Below are positions 35,955-45,479 of a stretch of DNA of 64,000 nucleotides, piece by piece. Within the stretch, counting starts at the first letter, position 1, and each line of letters begins with the position of its first letter. The DNA is from Diphasiastrum complanatum (Eukaryota; Streptophyta; Lycopodiopsida; Lycopodiales; Lycopodiaceae): NCBI GenBank assembly GCA_029204225.1, contig CM055096.1, forward strand, positions 71,640,349 through 71,704,348. Reading direction: 5' to 3'. The translations under genes were made by a program, and so were the position numbers. The notes under the pieces were generated by a model. It ran no database searches. It worked only from the letters and a program-made list of their open reading frames with translations, and had not been told where the DNA came from.

Positions 35955-38900
35955 ACTTGGTGGATTGATAGTGGGGCAAGCTCTCACGCGACTCACCAAA
36001 AAGACTACTTTTCTAATCTACTTTCTTACAATAGTTCTAAGAGATTTATCTTCACTGCAAGTGATCAAGAATGTGAGATTGTAGGTGTTGGATCCATTCC
36101 TTTATGTCTAGGATCATTTAAATAAGTAGATTTAGACAATGTTCTTTATGTCCCTTCAATCACAAAGAACTTGTTGAGTGTAGAACAACTTATGGAAAGT
36201 GGATTAGATGTACATTTCAAGCATGGAGCATGTTCTATCTTGAAAGATGAAAAATATGTTGCTAGTGGTTTCAAGCAAGGGAGGTTATTCAAATTGGATG
36301 CTAATGTGATGGTTGGAAGTGTGAACATGGCTCACTCAAGTGAAATTATGGCACAAAAGGTTAGGCCATCCTAACTACAAAGCTATGGAGACCATGGTGA
36401 CAAAGGAGCTAGCAAGTGGGCTTCCCAAAACCATATCCAGGTGTGGCAAGCTTTGTGATGCTTGTGGACTCTCCAAATCTCATAAGCAACATTTCAAGAG
36501 ATCTTTGACAAGATCTAACTCTCCTCTTGACCTTATACAATGGATCCAATGGGCCAACCCGTACCTGTCGCACCCTTGCATGCAGTTCGGAGAGCACCAT
36601 GGATGGAGATACCAAAATACGACGGATCCTCAGATCCCATCCGATTCCTCCAGATCTACGAGCAAGCTTGTGAAATCTACGACGAACGGACACCTGCAGA
36701 GAAGCTGATGCTATTCCCTATGTCCTTATGGATGTTCATTCATTTTCACATGAATCAAATGGTGGAGCTCTTATGTATGTCACTTTTATTGATGATAGAT
36801 CAAGATACTCTTGGGTTTATCTCTTGTCTAAGAAAAGTGAAGTTTTTGAGTTCTTTGTAAAGTTCAAAACTCTTGTGGAAAAGCAACTTAAGACTAGCTT
36901 GAAAGTATTAAGAAGTGATAATGGAGGGGAGTACATCTCCAATAGGATGAAAGAGTTTTGTGAAACTAATGGCATTAGGAGAGAGTTTACTTGCACATAT
37001 ACTCCACAACAAAATGGAGTAGTTGACAGAAAGAATAGGACACTATTTGAGTGTGCTAAAGCTTTGAGATTAGATGCATCCCTTCCTATTTCATTTTGGG
37101 GAGAAGCTATTTTATGTGCAAACTTTCTATGCAATAGAATGACTAATAGTGCCATTAAAGGACTTACACCTTATGAAATATTGTATGGCAAAAAGCCAAA
37201 TCTTAGTGATTTGAAAGTTTTTGGATGTACTTGTTATGTACATATTCCTTTAAAAACAAGGAAAAAGGAAGATGCCACTTCATTCAAAGGCATCTTTGTT
37301 GCTTATAGTGAAAAGAGTAAAGCTTATAGGATATTTGATCCTATTACCAAGAAAGTTGTTGTAAGTAGAGATGTACTTTTTGATGAATCTCTCCAAGCCA
37401 AAGAAAATGTGACTTCCAACAACACTCAACTTGTCAAGGATCATGGTATGGCCGAGGAGGAGCTTCATGAAGATGAAGACCAAGTGGAACTTACTCAACA
37501 AGGGTGCCAAGAAGATCAACAAGGACAAGGATTGAGCCATCAAGGCTCACTTATAGTGACAAAGGGGAGAAAAGGGAAGTTTCTCAACTACTCAACTCTT
37601 ATACTTTCTTGACTACTATGCTTGAAGGACCAACTAGTTTTGAGGAAGCAAATAAGTCTCAATATTGGAGGAAAGCTATGCAAATAGAGTTTGATGCATT
37701 AATGGAAAATCAAACCTGGAAGCTTGTTGATTTACCTTATGGAAAAAAGCCTCTTACTTGTAAATGGATATACAAAAAAAAATATAATCAAGATGGTTCC
37801 ATTCATAAGTATAAAGCTAGACTTGTAGCAAAAGGTTTTTTGCAAGTCAAAGGCATAGATTATGATGAAACCTTTTCACCTGTTGCAAAGCTTGTGACCA
37901 TTAGATTAATCATATGTCTTGCTACTTCTTTCAAATGGGAGCTCTTCCAACTTGATGTGAAAAATGCTTTCTTGAATGGATTCTTGGAAGAGGAAATCTC
38001 CATGTGCCAACTCGAGGGCTTCATCAAAGATGGAGAAGAAGACAATGTGTGTTTCTTGAAGTAGAGTCTTTATGGACTCAAGCAAGCACCAAGAGCATGG
38101 TACTCTAGGTTGCATTCCTATCTTATTTCTGATTTGTTGTAAGTTCTTATGAACCATCATTGTACTACAAATGTAATGATGGGAAGATCATTATCTTAGT
38201 TTTACATGTTGATGACATTATACTCACAGGAAATGATCTAGATGGCATCAAAGATGTAAAAATTTCCTTGTATAGTGAATTTAGGATGGTAGATCTAGGA
38301 CTTCTTAAAGTTATGCTTGGAATAGAAGTCACTAGAAGTAATGATTTTACTTTCATATGTCAATCTAAGTATTCTAGATTAATCTTAGCAAAATTTGGCA
38401 TGATTGATTGTAAAGGAGTTGAAACTCCCATGGAACTAAGTGTAAAAGTTTCTGAGGAAAGTGATGAAGCATCCTTTGAGGACATCACTACCTATAGAAT
38501 GCTTATTGGTTCCTTGATATACTTAACCATCACTAGACCAGATCTTAGTTTTTGTGCTGGCAAATTGAGTCAATACATGCAAAGTCCATTAATATGTCAT
38601 TGGAAAAGTGCCAAAAGGGTGCTAAGGTACATCTTAGCTACAAAAGACTTTGGCATAGTTTATGAAAGGACTAATATTTGTTTAAGAGCATATTCGAACT
38701 CAAGTTTTGCAGGTGACAAGATGGATAGAAGATCCATAAGATCATTTGCTACATTCTTATGTGGAGGAGCTATATCTTGGCTTTCCAAAAAGCAAGATAC
38801 CATCTCTCTTTCATCAACAGAAACCGAGTATAAAGCTATGACAACAACAACAAAGGAGGTTTTTTGGCTTAAAAGGCATTTGGAGGAGCTTCATGTGATC

Positions 38901-39118
38901 AAGGATGAAGACATTCCATGCATATACTGTGACAATCAAGCAGCTCAACAACTTGCAAACAATCCAATCTTCCATGCTCGAACAAAGCACATTGAGATTT
39001 CACATCATTTCATGAGGGAGAAAGTGCAAGCAAAGGAGATCAAGCTTATTCATGTTTCATCATCAGATTGCATTGCTGATATACTCACCCCAAGGCATTG
39101 CCTAAAGATTCATTTGTA
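35955..39118 (+). pseudogene. Copia C pol (protease to RNase H), nearly intact but disabled
   Basis: Protease WWIDSGASSHAT (near 35960). GAG-pre-integrase HKRLGHPNYKAM and CDACGLSKSH (36343-36490). Integrase core VTFIDDRSRYSW, RSDNGGEY, then QQNGVVDRKNR, where the third catalytic acid is Asp instead of the family's Glu. RT KCKWIYKKK-like motif, LDVKNAFLNGFLEEE, HVDDIILTGND. RNase H SWLSKKQDTISLSSTETEY and CDNQAAQQLANNPIFHARTK. A stop at 38062 precedes SLYGLKQAPRAW; a small frame loss lies near 38140. A gypsy gag patch occupies 36540-36724. Polypurine tract AAGAGGAG ends at 39189. Without gag it could move only in trans. Confidence 0.88.
36540..36724 (+). pseudogene. Gypsy-type gag fragment inserted in copia C integrase
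   Basis: The 321-nt frame starting here reads IPKYDGSSDPIRFLQIYEQA and ERTPAEKLMLFPMSL, the retrotransposon-gag fold of Ty3/gypsy elements. The same stretch of the local gypsy gag (11380-11490) is similar at protein level but clearly diverged, so it is not the direct donor. It interrupts integrase between SPLDLI and DVHSFSHESNGG, with no target duplication beyond possible microhomology (TTAT(A/G)...TGGAT). Confidence 0.75.
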
Positions 39119-39189
39119 AAATTAATATTGGCTCTTGGAGTTATAGATAAATCTATGCTAGATCTACCAAGCTAGATTTTTAAGAGGAG

Positions 39190-39932
39190 TGTGGAAAATG
39201 CAAAAATTATGCTTGGTCAAGGCCAAATCCATGTATATAGGATGATTACACATGTGTGGAGCATGTTCCCACGTGTGAAATTAGTGTACTTGTCATGTAC
39301 CATAATCATATAGGTTGTATATATGATTTAATTCAAATTCTAGTGGCTAAAAAGGCCAAAAACTAGTTTTCTAGTCATATGACACATGGCATCAATCTAT
39401 TGATTGCATGAGCCACATTCCTAGGTTAGGTGTCACATCCCATGTGTAGAGGACAGCTCACATGTGTGGAATAAGCTGAAGTAGGCAGGTTTTGACTTCT
39501 AGAAGGTTTCTAAGTAGATCTCCATATAGTAGGAAATTGGACCAAAAGTGCTCAAAATAGAAAGTTTGATCCAAGTGTCAATTTTGCAAGATGATTCACC
39601 ATATGACGGCCATAATCAACATGAAACATCAATCTTGATTTTGGAAGCAATTTTGTGTCAATCTCTCCATTTGTCTTCATTTGTTTTGAATGATTTGAGA
39701 TTCTATCATAGTGTACTTTGTTTTCAGGTTGGAGTCTGTACTCTGACAGGCTTTCACACTTGTAAAACCAGCAAGTACATTTACCTTCATTAATGATTGT
39801 TCTTGTTAGATTTTCATGCCTAGAATTGATCTAAATCTTGTGTAGATTGATAGATCAATTGTATCTAACATCCAATCCCTCTTGTGGATCAGTTTAGGAT
39901 CCATTCTTGGTCCTATTTTGCAGGTTTTCACA
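39190..39932 (+). repeat. Copia C 3' LTR
   Basis: About 743 bp, the unpatched version of the 5' LTR. Followed by AAATA and then the second half of the copia B LTR. Confidence 0.9.
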
Positions 39933-39937
39933 AAATA

Positions 39938-40417
39938 GACGCTTTGTTTTCAGGCTCGAATAAAATTTGTTCGCGAATAATTCGTGACAGTTCATCTCTT
40001 TGTCTCAGTTTCATGTTTCGCGAATTGTTCGCGACACTTGTCTCTTCGCAACATTTTCGTCTTTCGTGAATTGTTCACGACAGATGAGCTTGAAGAAGAA
40101 ATCTAGAATATTTTGCAAACTGTTCGAGATAGTTTCGCGACAAGTGAGCTTGAGCAAGAAACAAAATATTTCGTGATGGGATTCTGTTCGTGAATCTTTT
40201 GAGCTTCAACAAGAAAGCCATGAGCTTCTACAAGAAACTGTTTCACAAATGTTTCGAGTTGACTGCGAGACAAATTTCGTGAATCCTTCACGAATCTTTT
40301 CGAGTTGGTCACAAATATAAATGTTTCAAGTTCACGTTCGTTTCTTTCTCATCCTTTGTCAAGTAAACTGTGCGCTTTGTTAGTAGAATCAAGATCTGTT
40401 TGATCAGTTATTCTACA
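39938..40417 (-). repeat. Copia B 5' LTR, distal (U3) half
   Basis: Continues the LTR broken at 35110. It is unusually rich in TTCGYGAA octamers and small palindromes. On the minus strand it begins TGTAGAATAAC at 40417, immediately adjoining CACTA transposase coding sequence. Confidence 0.75.
39970..40294. promoter_or_regulatory. Cluster of six TTCNNGAA (HSE-like) octamers
   Basis: TTCGCGAA at 39970 and 40017; TTCGTGAA at 40063, 40187 and 40276; TTCACGAA at 40287. Four sites form stem-loop-like pairs with a 3-nt spacer, such as TTCGTGAATCCTTCACGAA. TTCnnGAA is the core of plant heat-shock elements, but a full element needs a further unit at 2-nt spacing and here the spacing is 3. The motif could also bind another factor. 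In the uninterrupted LTR it lay upstream of the TATA box. Motif positions are read directly; regulatory function is inferred. Confidence 0.5.
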
Positions 40418-41051
40418 AAATATCTCAAAACTTTCATAAATCTCTCCAAAAAAAACATCCACCTACAAACATATATTGCATGATGAGAGCAGTGTTCAAT
40501 GACAGAGAAAAAAATAATGCTAAATATATTAAAGCCACAAAAACCAAAATCATATGTATTGTACCTTGAGTGCATAGGACAAGCAATACCATTTTTTTGG
40601 ACCAAGTGCACTAATAGATGCACTTGTATGTCCAAGATGGAGGTTGGAAAATCTCTCTCAAGTATATATATAGCCTCCACTATATCTTCATCATTTTTTT
40701 TCCACATCTATCTCACAAATATCCTTGTCACACATCCATCTACATCATATTTGTAGTATATGATTTTAGTGTCATCATATGACCTTATCGAACTCATATG
40801 TAAAAGAAATATGCAATAGCATAAAACGTGAATGAAAAAAATGTAAGTACTTGACAATGGATGCTAATTGTAAATGGTAACGCAAAGTTGATCAGTTAGG
40901 CAATCATGAGATTTAAGACCATGAAGTTTTCCTTCTGTTGTGAATGATGTTCATAGTGAATGAGCAAAACTTGTTGGTGTTCTCATCTCACAAATGACTG
41001 ACTGTACATACTTGTACTCTTCCTTGGTAAGAATCCAAGGGGCTTCTAAAT
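40418..41051 (-). pseudogene. CACTA TNP2 transposase, C-terminal part
   Basis: On the minus strand, coding from the junction with copia D reads EAPWILTKEEYKYVQSVICE, RTPTSFAHSL, a stop, then TEGKLHGLKSHDC, and further left ILERDFPTSILDI, VHLLVHLV and CRWMFFLERFMKVLRYFVE. These are in the order of the C-terminal (DUF4218-type) region of plant En/Spm TNP2 transposases. Stops and frameshifts (near 40930 and 40700) show decay. It is truncated on the left by copia B. It continues on the other side of copia D at 43728. Confidence 0.8.
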
Positions 41052-41631
41052 TGTAGATTATTCTCCTACAAATCGAATAATCGACATTTTAATCTTCGTC
41101 CAACTTTTATCTAGACTCGCAGTTTTCTTCGTGTTTTTACACAGTCTGCATAACTACTCTAAAACGGCTCATAGTGTGGCTTTTTTGCCTTTTCACCCAT
41201 TTGGCATTTTCGTTTGTCGGGACTTTTGCCTTTCAAGATTTTCTCTCACTTCGGCTTTTTCGCAAAATGCCAGATGCTCTAAAAGTTAAGAAAATGACTT
41301 TAGCGAAGACTGTCACGTTTTTTGTATTTTTCGCATTTGTCGCATTTTTTGCCTGTGGCAGTTTACGGTCATTTTTGCAGAGTGTCGTATTTTTTGCCTG
41401 TGGCAGTTTATGTTCATCTGTAGAGTGACAATTTACGTTCATTCCTACAAACAGACTATTTACGACCAAAGCCACCAACTTGCATTAATCCATCAGCAAG
41501 TAGTTTCTGAGAAGTCCTAACTGGATGGATGCTAGCACATCACAACCAACTGAATGACGCTCTTGATGACCGAATTGCTTAGTATAAATAGTTGTTCATA
41601 TTTCAACATCTAATTATCAGATTAAGTATTG
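41052..41631 (+). repeat. Copia D 5' LTR, truncated
   Basis: Matches 42510-43137, including the 45-bp repeats (41338-41462) and TATA box TATAAATA (41583-41590). The U5 part is deleted. Confidence 0.85.
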
Positions 41632-42502
41632 ACAGAGATAGAAATCGAAAGTTGATCTACATTAGCCAACAAAGGTACATCTACAATATGTTAGTCATAT
41701 ATAATCCGATTAATTGCAAGTTAACTCTCTCACCAATGGAATCAAATCTCAAATTGTCAAAGGACCAGTGTCCTCAAACAATTCAAGAGAAGGAGCAGAT
41801 GCGTGAGTATCCTTATCATTCGATAATAGGAATTTTATGTACGCAATGATATGTATCAGGACAGACATAGCTTTTGCAGTCGACTCTTAAAGTCAGTATA
41901 TGACTAACCCTGGTATAGCACATTGGAAGGCTCTTAACAGGGTCATGAGATATCTTCAAGCTACTATGGACTTTTGCATTTGTTATGGAGCAATCGACAA
42001 CAAAAAACTCAATTTACTCACTGGTTTTACAGATGCAAGTTGGGCAGGAGATGTAGACACTCGTAAATCCACTTTCGTATTTACATTCTTCCTCAACAAC
42101 GGTCCTATTTTCTGGAACAGTCGCAAGAAATCTTCGATAGCTTTATCTTCTATAGAATCAGAGTATATCGCAGCCTCACAAGCTACAAAGGAAGCAATAT
42201 GGTTGAGAAACTTACTTTCAGATATCAGTCTAAATCAATATGCTCCGACATTATTATTTTCTGATAATCAAAGTTCCATTACCTTATCGGCCAACCCTGG
42301 ATTATATTCTAGGAGTAAGCACATTGAACTAAAGTATCACTATGTCAGAAGCAAAGTTCTCAACGAAGAAGTCATATTGCAATATTGTCGAATGCAAGAT
42401 ATGACAATGGATATTTTTACTAAAGCATTAAGCTTGGATGCACACAGAAAGTTTTGTGCAGAACTAAGTTTAAAAGTCAAGGCATTCATGAATTCAGATT
42501 AA
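41632..42502 (+). pseudogene. Copia D RT tail and RNase H
   Basis: Begins with DRDRNRKLIYISQQRYIYNML (RT connection), then after a frame break near 41850 a 200-codon open RNase H: TDASWAGDVDTRKST, NSRKKSSIALSSIESEYIA, SDNQSSITLSANPGLYSRSK, ending KVKAFMNSD. RNase H looks complete and open, with the Asp-Glu-Asp positions recognisable. There is no RT, integrase or gag, so no autonomous activity. Polypurine tract AAGGAGAAG ends at 42509. Confidence 0.85.
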
Positions 42503-42509
42503 GGAGAAG

Positions 42510-43727
42510 TGTTGGATTATTCTCCTACTAATCGACTAATTGACATTTTAATCTTCGTCCAACTTTTAACCAGACCTGCAGTTTTCTTCGTGTTTTTACA
42601 CAGTCTGCATAACTACTCAGAAACGGCTCACAGTGTCAGCTTTTTTGTCTTTCAGCATTTTCGATATTTTCTCCTGTCGAGATTTTTGCCTTTCGGAATT
42701 TTCTCTCACTTCGACTTTTTCACAAAATGCCAGATGTCCTAAAAGTTAAAGAAATGACTTTAGTGAAGACTGTCACATTTTTCGCATTTTTCACATTTGT
42801 CGTATTTTTTGCCTGTGGCGTTTACGTTCATTTCTACAAAGTGTCGCATTTTTTGCTTGCGGCAGTTTACGTTCATTTTTGCAGAGTGTCACATTTTTTG
42901 CTTGTGACAGTTTACGTTCATTTCTACGGAGTGACATTTTATGTTCATTTTTGCAGACAGACTGTTTACGACCAAAGCCACCAACTTGCATTAATCCATT
43001 AGCAAGTAGTTTCCGAAAAGTCCTAACTAGATGGATGCCAGCACATCGCAGCCAACAAGAACGCTTTTGAGGACCTAATTGCTTAGTATAAATAGTTGTT
43101 CATATTTCAACATCTAATTATCAGATTAAGTATTGAATAGTTAGCTCTCTCTCAAGCCTACGAGCTTGAACACTCTTGAGCATTCTAGCTGAGTTCTTTA
43201 GAGTTGATTAGAGATTGCTATTGTGCCTGCTGCTTATCAGTAGTTGCGCTTAATTCAGATTGTTTTTTAGTCGTTCAGAAATAGTTTAGAGTACACGGCT
43301 TCAATCCGCAAACTTGTTGTACTCATTTACTTCAGTTTGGTTTCATGCTGAATCAATACTATCTTTTATTGCGTTCAGGTTTGTCTCAAAATTTATGTGT
43401 TTTAATAATTCTTCACGATAGATTATTTGTCTGATAATTCAATGCTTAAATGTTTGGCTACGTAACCACTATAGTACTGATGATTTCAAACTTAGTTACT
43501 ATAAGATCGAACGTGATTTTTATCACTATTGTTTTGTTCGAAATTGTAGGCGTAGTCATGCATGAAGAAAGAGACACACAAAGACGGTTATCAGATACTT
43601 GCTTCTGAGCAATACCCCTGCGCTATCTTTCCAAAATAGTTTATTCCGTTGCGCACGATAAGTTTTCTTTCTTGTCGTTCGAATTATTTTTATTTTAGAA
43701 CTATCTTTTACACACCTCTTTTCAACA
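42510..43727 (+). repeat. Copia D 3' LTR
   Basis: About 1218 bp, TGTTGGATTATT to TTTTCAACA. U3 has 45-bp tandem repeats (42798-42960) around GTCGCATTTTTTGC and GTTTACGTTCATTT; the TATA box is TATAAATA (43087-43094). Near 43588-43640 is a stretch matching the gag of element E in sense orientation. Confidence 0.85.
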
Positions 43728-44668
43728 TAAATGATATGAGTATTTCCATCTGTAACCAATTTTTGTCAATACTCTTTTTTGTCTTTGATTCTTGTAGGTC
43801 TTGTCTCACCCACCAAGTATTTTCCATATTGATTCACCCACATTTTTGAATATATACATAGGATCAAGCAAGTGATTGATCAAAAGGTTATTCCAATATG
43901 GTAGACAATGAAATATAAATAGTCTTTTCATACCATTGATTGGCTTGGTCTCAGATTTAATCCAGAGCTTGTGCCAATCTACCATGGACATTCTCTTTGG
44001 AGGCATCCTTGTTTTCGTCTTTCCTCCAAAGCCCCTTCATTGTATATTTCAAAAAGAATGATCCTTATGCAAGTATTTGCATTGATTTCCATATACAACT
44101 TTGCTTAGATGACGTGGGTGTCGGAGCATCAATATACAGTCCACAAATGAGACACGCGTGATATCCGAAAGTTGTAAAACCTCAAGAAAAACTTGAAGAA
44201 CAAAAGATTAAACATAAATAATGTATACATAAAAAAATAAATATATAGAAAATACATGTGATTTCATTTTCTAGTCACCTGAACAATCACCCAATCCTGG
44301 ATAGTCATGCATTGTCCACATTAGAATTGCGCGCAACAAAAAATTGTTGTCTTGTATTGGACGTGAAATGTCATATGCTAATTGGACAACCTTCCACAAT
44401 AGCTCCAATTCTTCAACTAATGGTCAAGGTAGACATCTTTTTTATTTTATTTTGTGTTTTCCAAGAATTACAAGTGCTAACATGAGATGTCATTTTTTTA
44501 TAGTTAGCCAAGGTGAAATGTTCTAGTGGACCAACACCACTGGCCAAGTAGACCACGTGTTTGACATCTTGCCAAAGGGGTTCACCCCATCTGTTGTTTC
44601 TAGATTCACTTACAAAACATGGATACTCTTTGTCAATGTGTTTCCATGCAGGAAAATCTGAGGGTACT
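43728..44668 (-). pseudogene. CACTA TNP2 transposase, N-terminal/central part
   Basis: On the minus strand from 44668: SDFPAWKHIDKEYPCF and ESRN (near 44600); a region matching DVYL...PL in TNP2 (near 44430); GYHACLICGLYIDAPTP (near 44140, TNP2 GYxACPxCG); and LPYWNNLLINHLLDPMYIFK (near 43900), the family's LPYWKxLLIRHNLDVMHIEKN block (Transposase_21). Coding then runs to 43733 and continues at 41051 in the same frame once copia D is removed. Several stops and frame changes; the start is cut off by element F at 44669. No CACTA terminal repeats were found. Confidence 0.82.
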
Positions 44669-45114
44669 TGTTATGTACCATAACGGTACGCCCTTCAGTG
44701 ATGGCCTCGCAAGAGGCATGACGTAGGTCTGGCATGTCACCATCCTAGGTGGTCACATGTCGTTGGCAGGACCGTGCTTGATGGGACCCACCATGCTATG
44801 TCTATAAAATGGTGTAGATTTCCTTTTGTCATTCACTCAGTCTACCCGGGAGTTGGTAGATGGAGAGCACATGCAGAAGCCAGGATGTATCTCTAGGCCA
44901 GGAGATGTGTGCTAGGGAGAGCCAAGGGCGATGGCTGGTGGTATGGGACACCATTTATCGTCGGAAGCTTCACTAGGCATGAGGATTTCGATAGCTCCAA
45001 TGCATGGGGGTGGGTCGGTAGTGACCCTATGGATGGGCGGATATGGTGCATCATCACTGGTATTGGGTGTGTGTGTTCCTTCAAGACAATCAGATATTTA
45101 TGGGAGTTGTAACA
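44669..45114 (+). repeat. LTR of a copia-type element (element F)
   Basis: TGTTATGTACC to GAGTTGTAACA, 446 bp, inverted termini TGTTA...TAACA. TATA box TATAAAAT at 44803-44810. Followed by a Met-tRNA primer site. It interrupts the CACTA transposase at 44668. No partner LTR is seen in the window. Confidence 0.75.
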
Positions 45115-45116
45115 TT

Positions 45117-45129
45117 TGGTATTAGAGCC
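45117..45129 (+). promoter_or_regulatory. Primer-binding site, tRNA-iMet, element F
   Basis: TGGTATTAGAGCC two bases after the LTR end; identical in form to the site of copia A. Confidence 0.8.
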
Positions 45130-45479
45130 ACCGATTTATTTGTTAGGTGCACACCTCTTCCTTTGTGGTTTGATTATCTTTGGGAATGTGGCTGCTTTGT
45201 TTCAAGTTATTCTTGAAAAAGTTGAGTTTGATTGCTTAGGAAAGAGCTAGTTGCTTTATAACTGGTTATTTTCTTGGCAATGGTCCTTCTTTCCTTTTCA
45301 GCCTTTAAGCTTAATGATTTTAAGTTTTTTTATTTTCGATGCCTATCGATGGAGAATGGAGCTGTTGTGACAGACTCCTGCATTGGCTGCTTCTGCTTGA
45401 AATTATGGAATTTGTCTTCAAGAAAGACAACATCGCAGCTGACATGTATCAATATCATAGATACAATATGCCTTATGTG
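45130..45479 (+). other. Leader of element F, truncated
   Basis: Short untranslated interior after the primer site. It is cut at about 45479 where the minus-strand copia E begins. No gag is recognisable. Confidence 0.5.

Larger units (their letters stand above)
35111..39932 (+). mobile_element. Copia element C, nested in the LTR of B
   Basis: LTRs 35111-35942 and 39190-39932, TGTGGAAAATG to TTTTCACA. Target duplication AAATA at 35106-35110 and 39933-39937. The interior has a primer site followed at once by protease: gag is absent. Two foreign patches of about 190 bp sit in the 5' LTR and in the integrase. LTRs outside the patch differ by only a few percent, and C is nested in B, which abuts the CACTA element, so it is the youngest visible layer of this stack. 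Confidence 0.92.
30891..40417 (-). mobile_element. Copia element B, minus strand, split by element C
   Basis: Reads leftwards: 5' LTR (40417-39938 plus 35110 to about 34704, interrupted by copia C at 35111-39937), primer site (34703-34691), gag, protease, integrase, RT and the start of RNase H. It is truncated near 30891 inside RNase H, so the 3' LTR is missing. The LTR starts TGTAGAATAAC on the minus strand at 40417, exactly where CACTA transposase coding resumes on the other side. AAATA flanks C on both sides, proving that both halves of the LTR were once contiguous. Confidence 0.85.
41052..43727 (+). mobile_element. Copia element D, deletion derivative
   Basis: Inserted in the CACTA transposase with target duplication TAAAT (41047-41051 and 43728-43732). 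Termini TGTAG (5') or TGTTG (3') to CAACA. The 5' LTR (from 41052) breaks off after ATTAAGTATTGA (41630) and is joined to the end of RT/RNase H; everything from U5 through integrase and most of RT is gone. The complete 3' LTR is 42510-43727. Confidence 0.88.

Noticed and set aside
43588-43602. GGTTATCAGATAC as a primer-binding site after a D-type LTR
   Set aside because: The CAACA end and TAAAT duplication at 43727-43732 place it inside the LTR; it is also a poor match.
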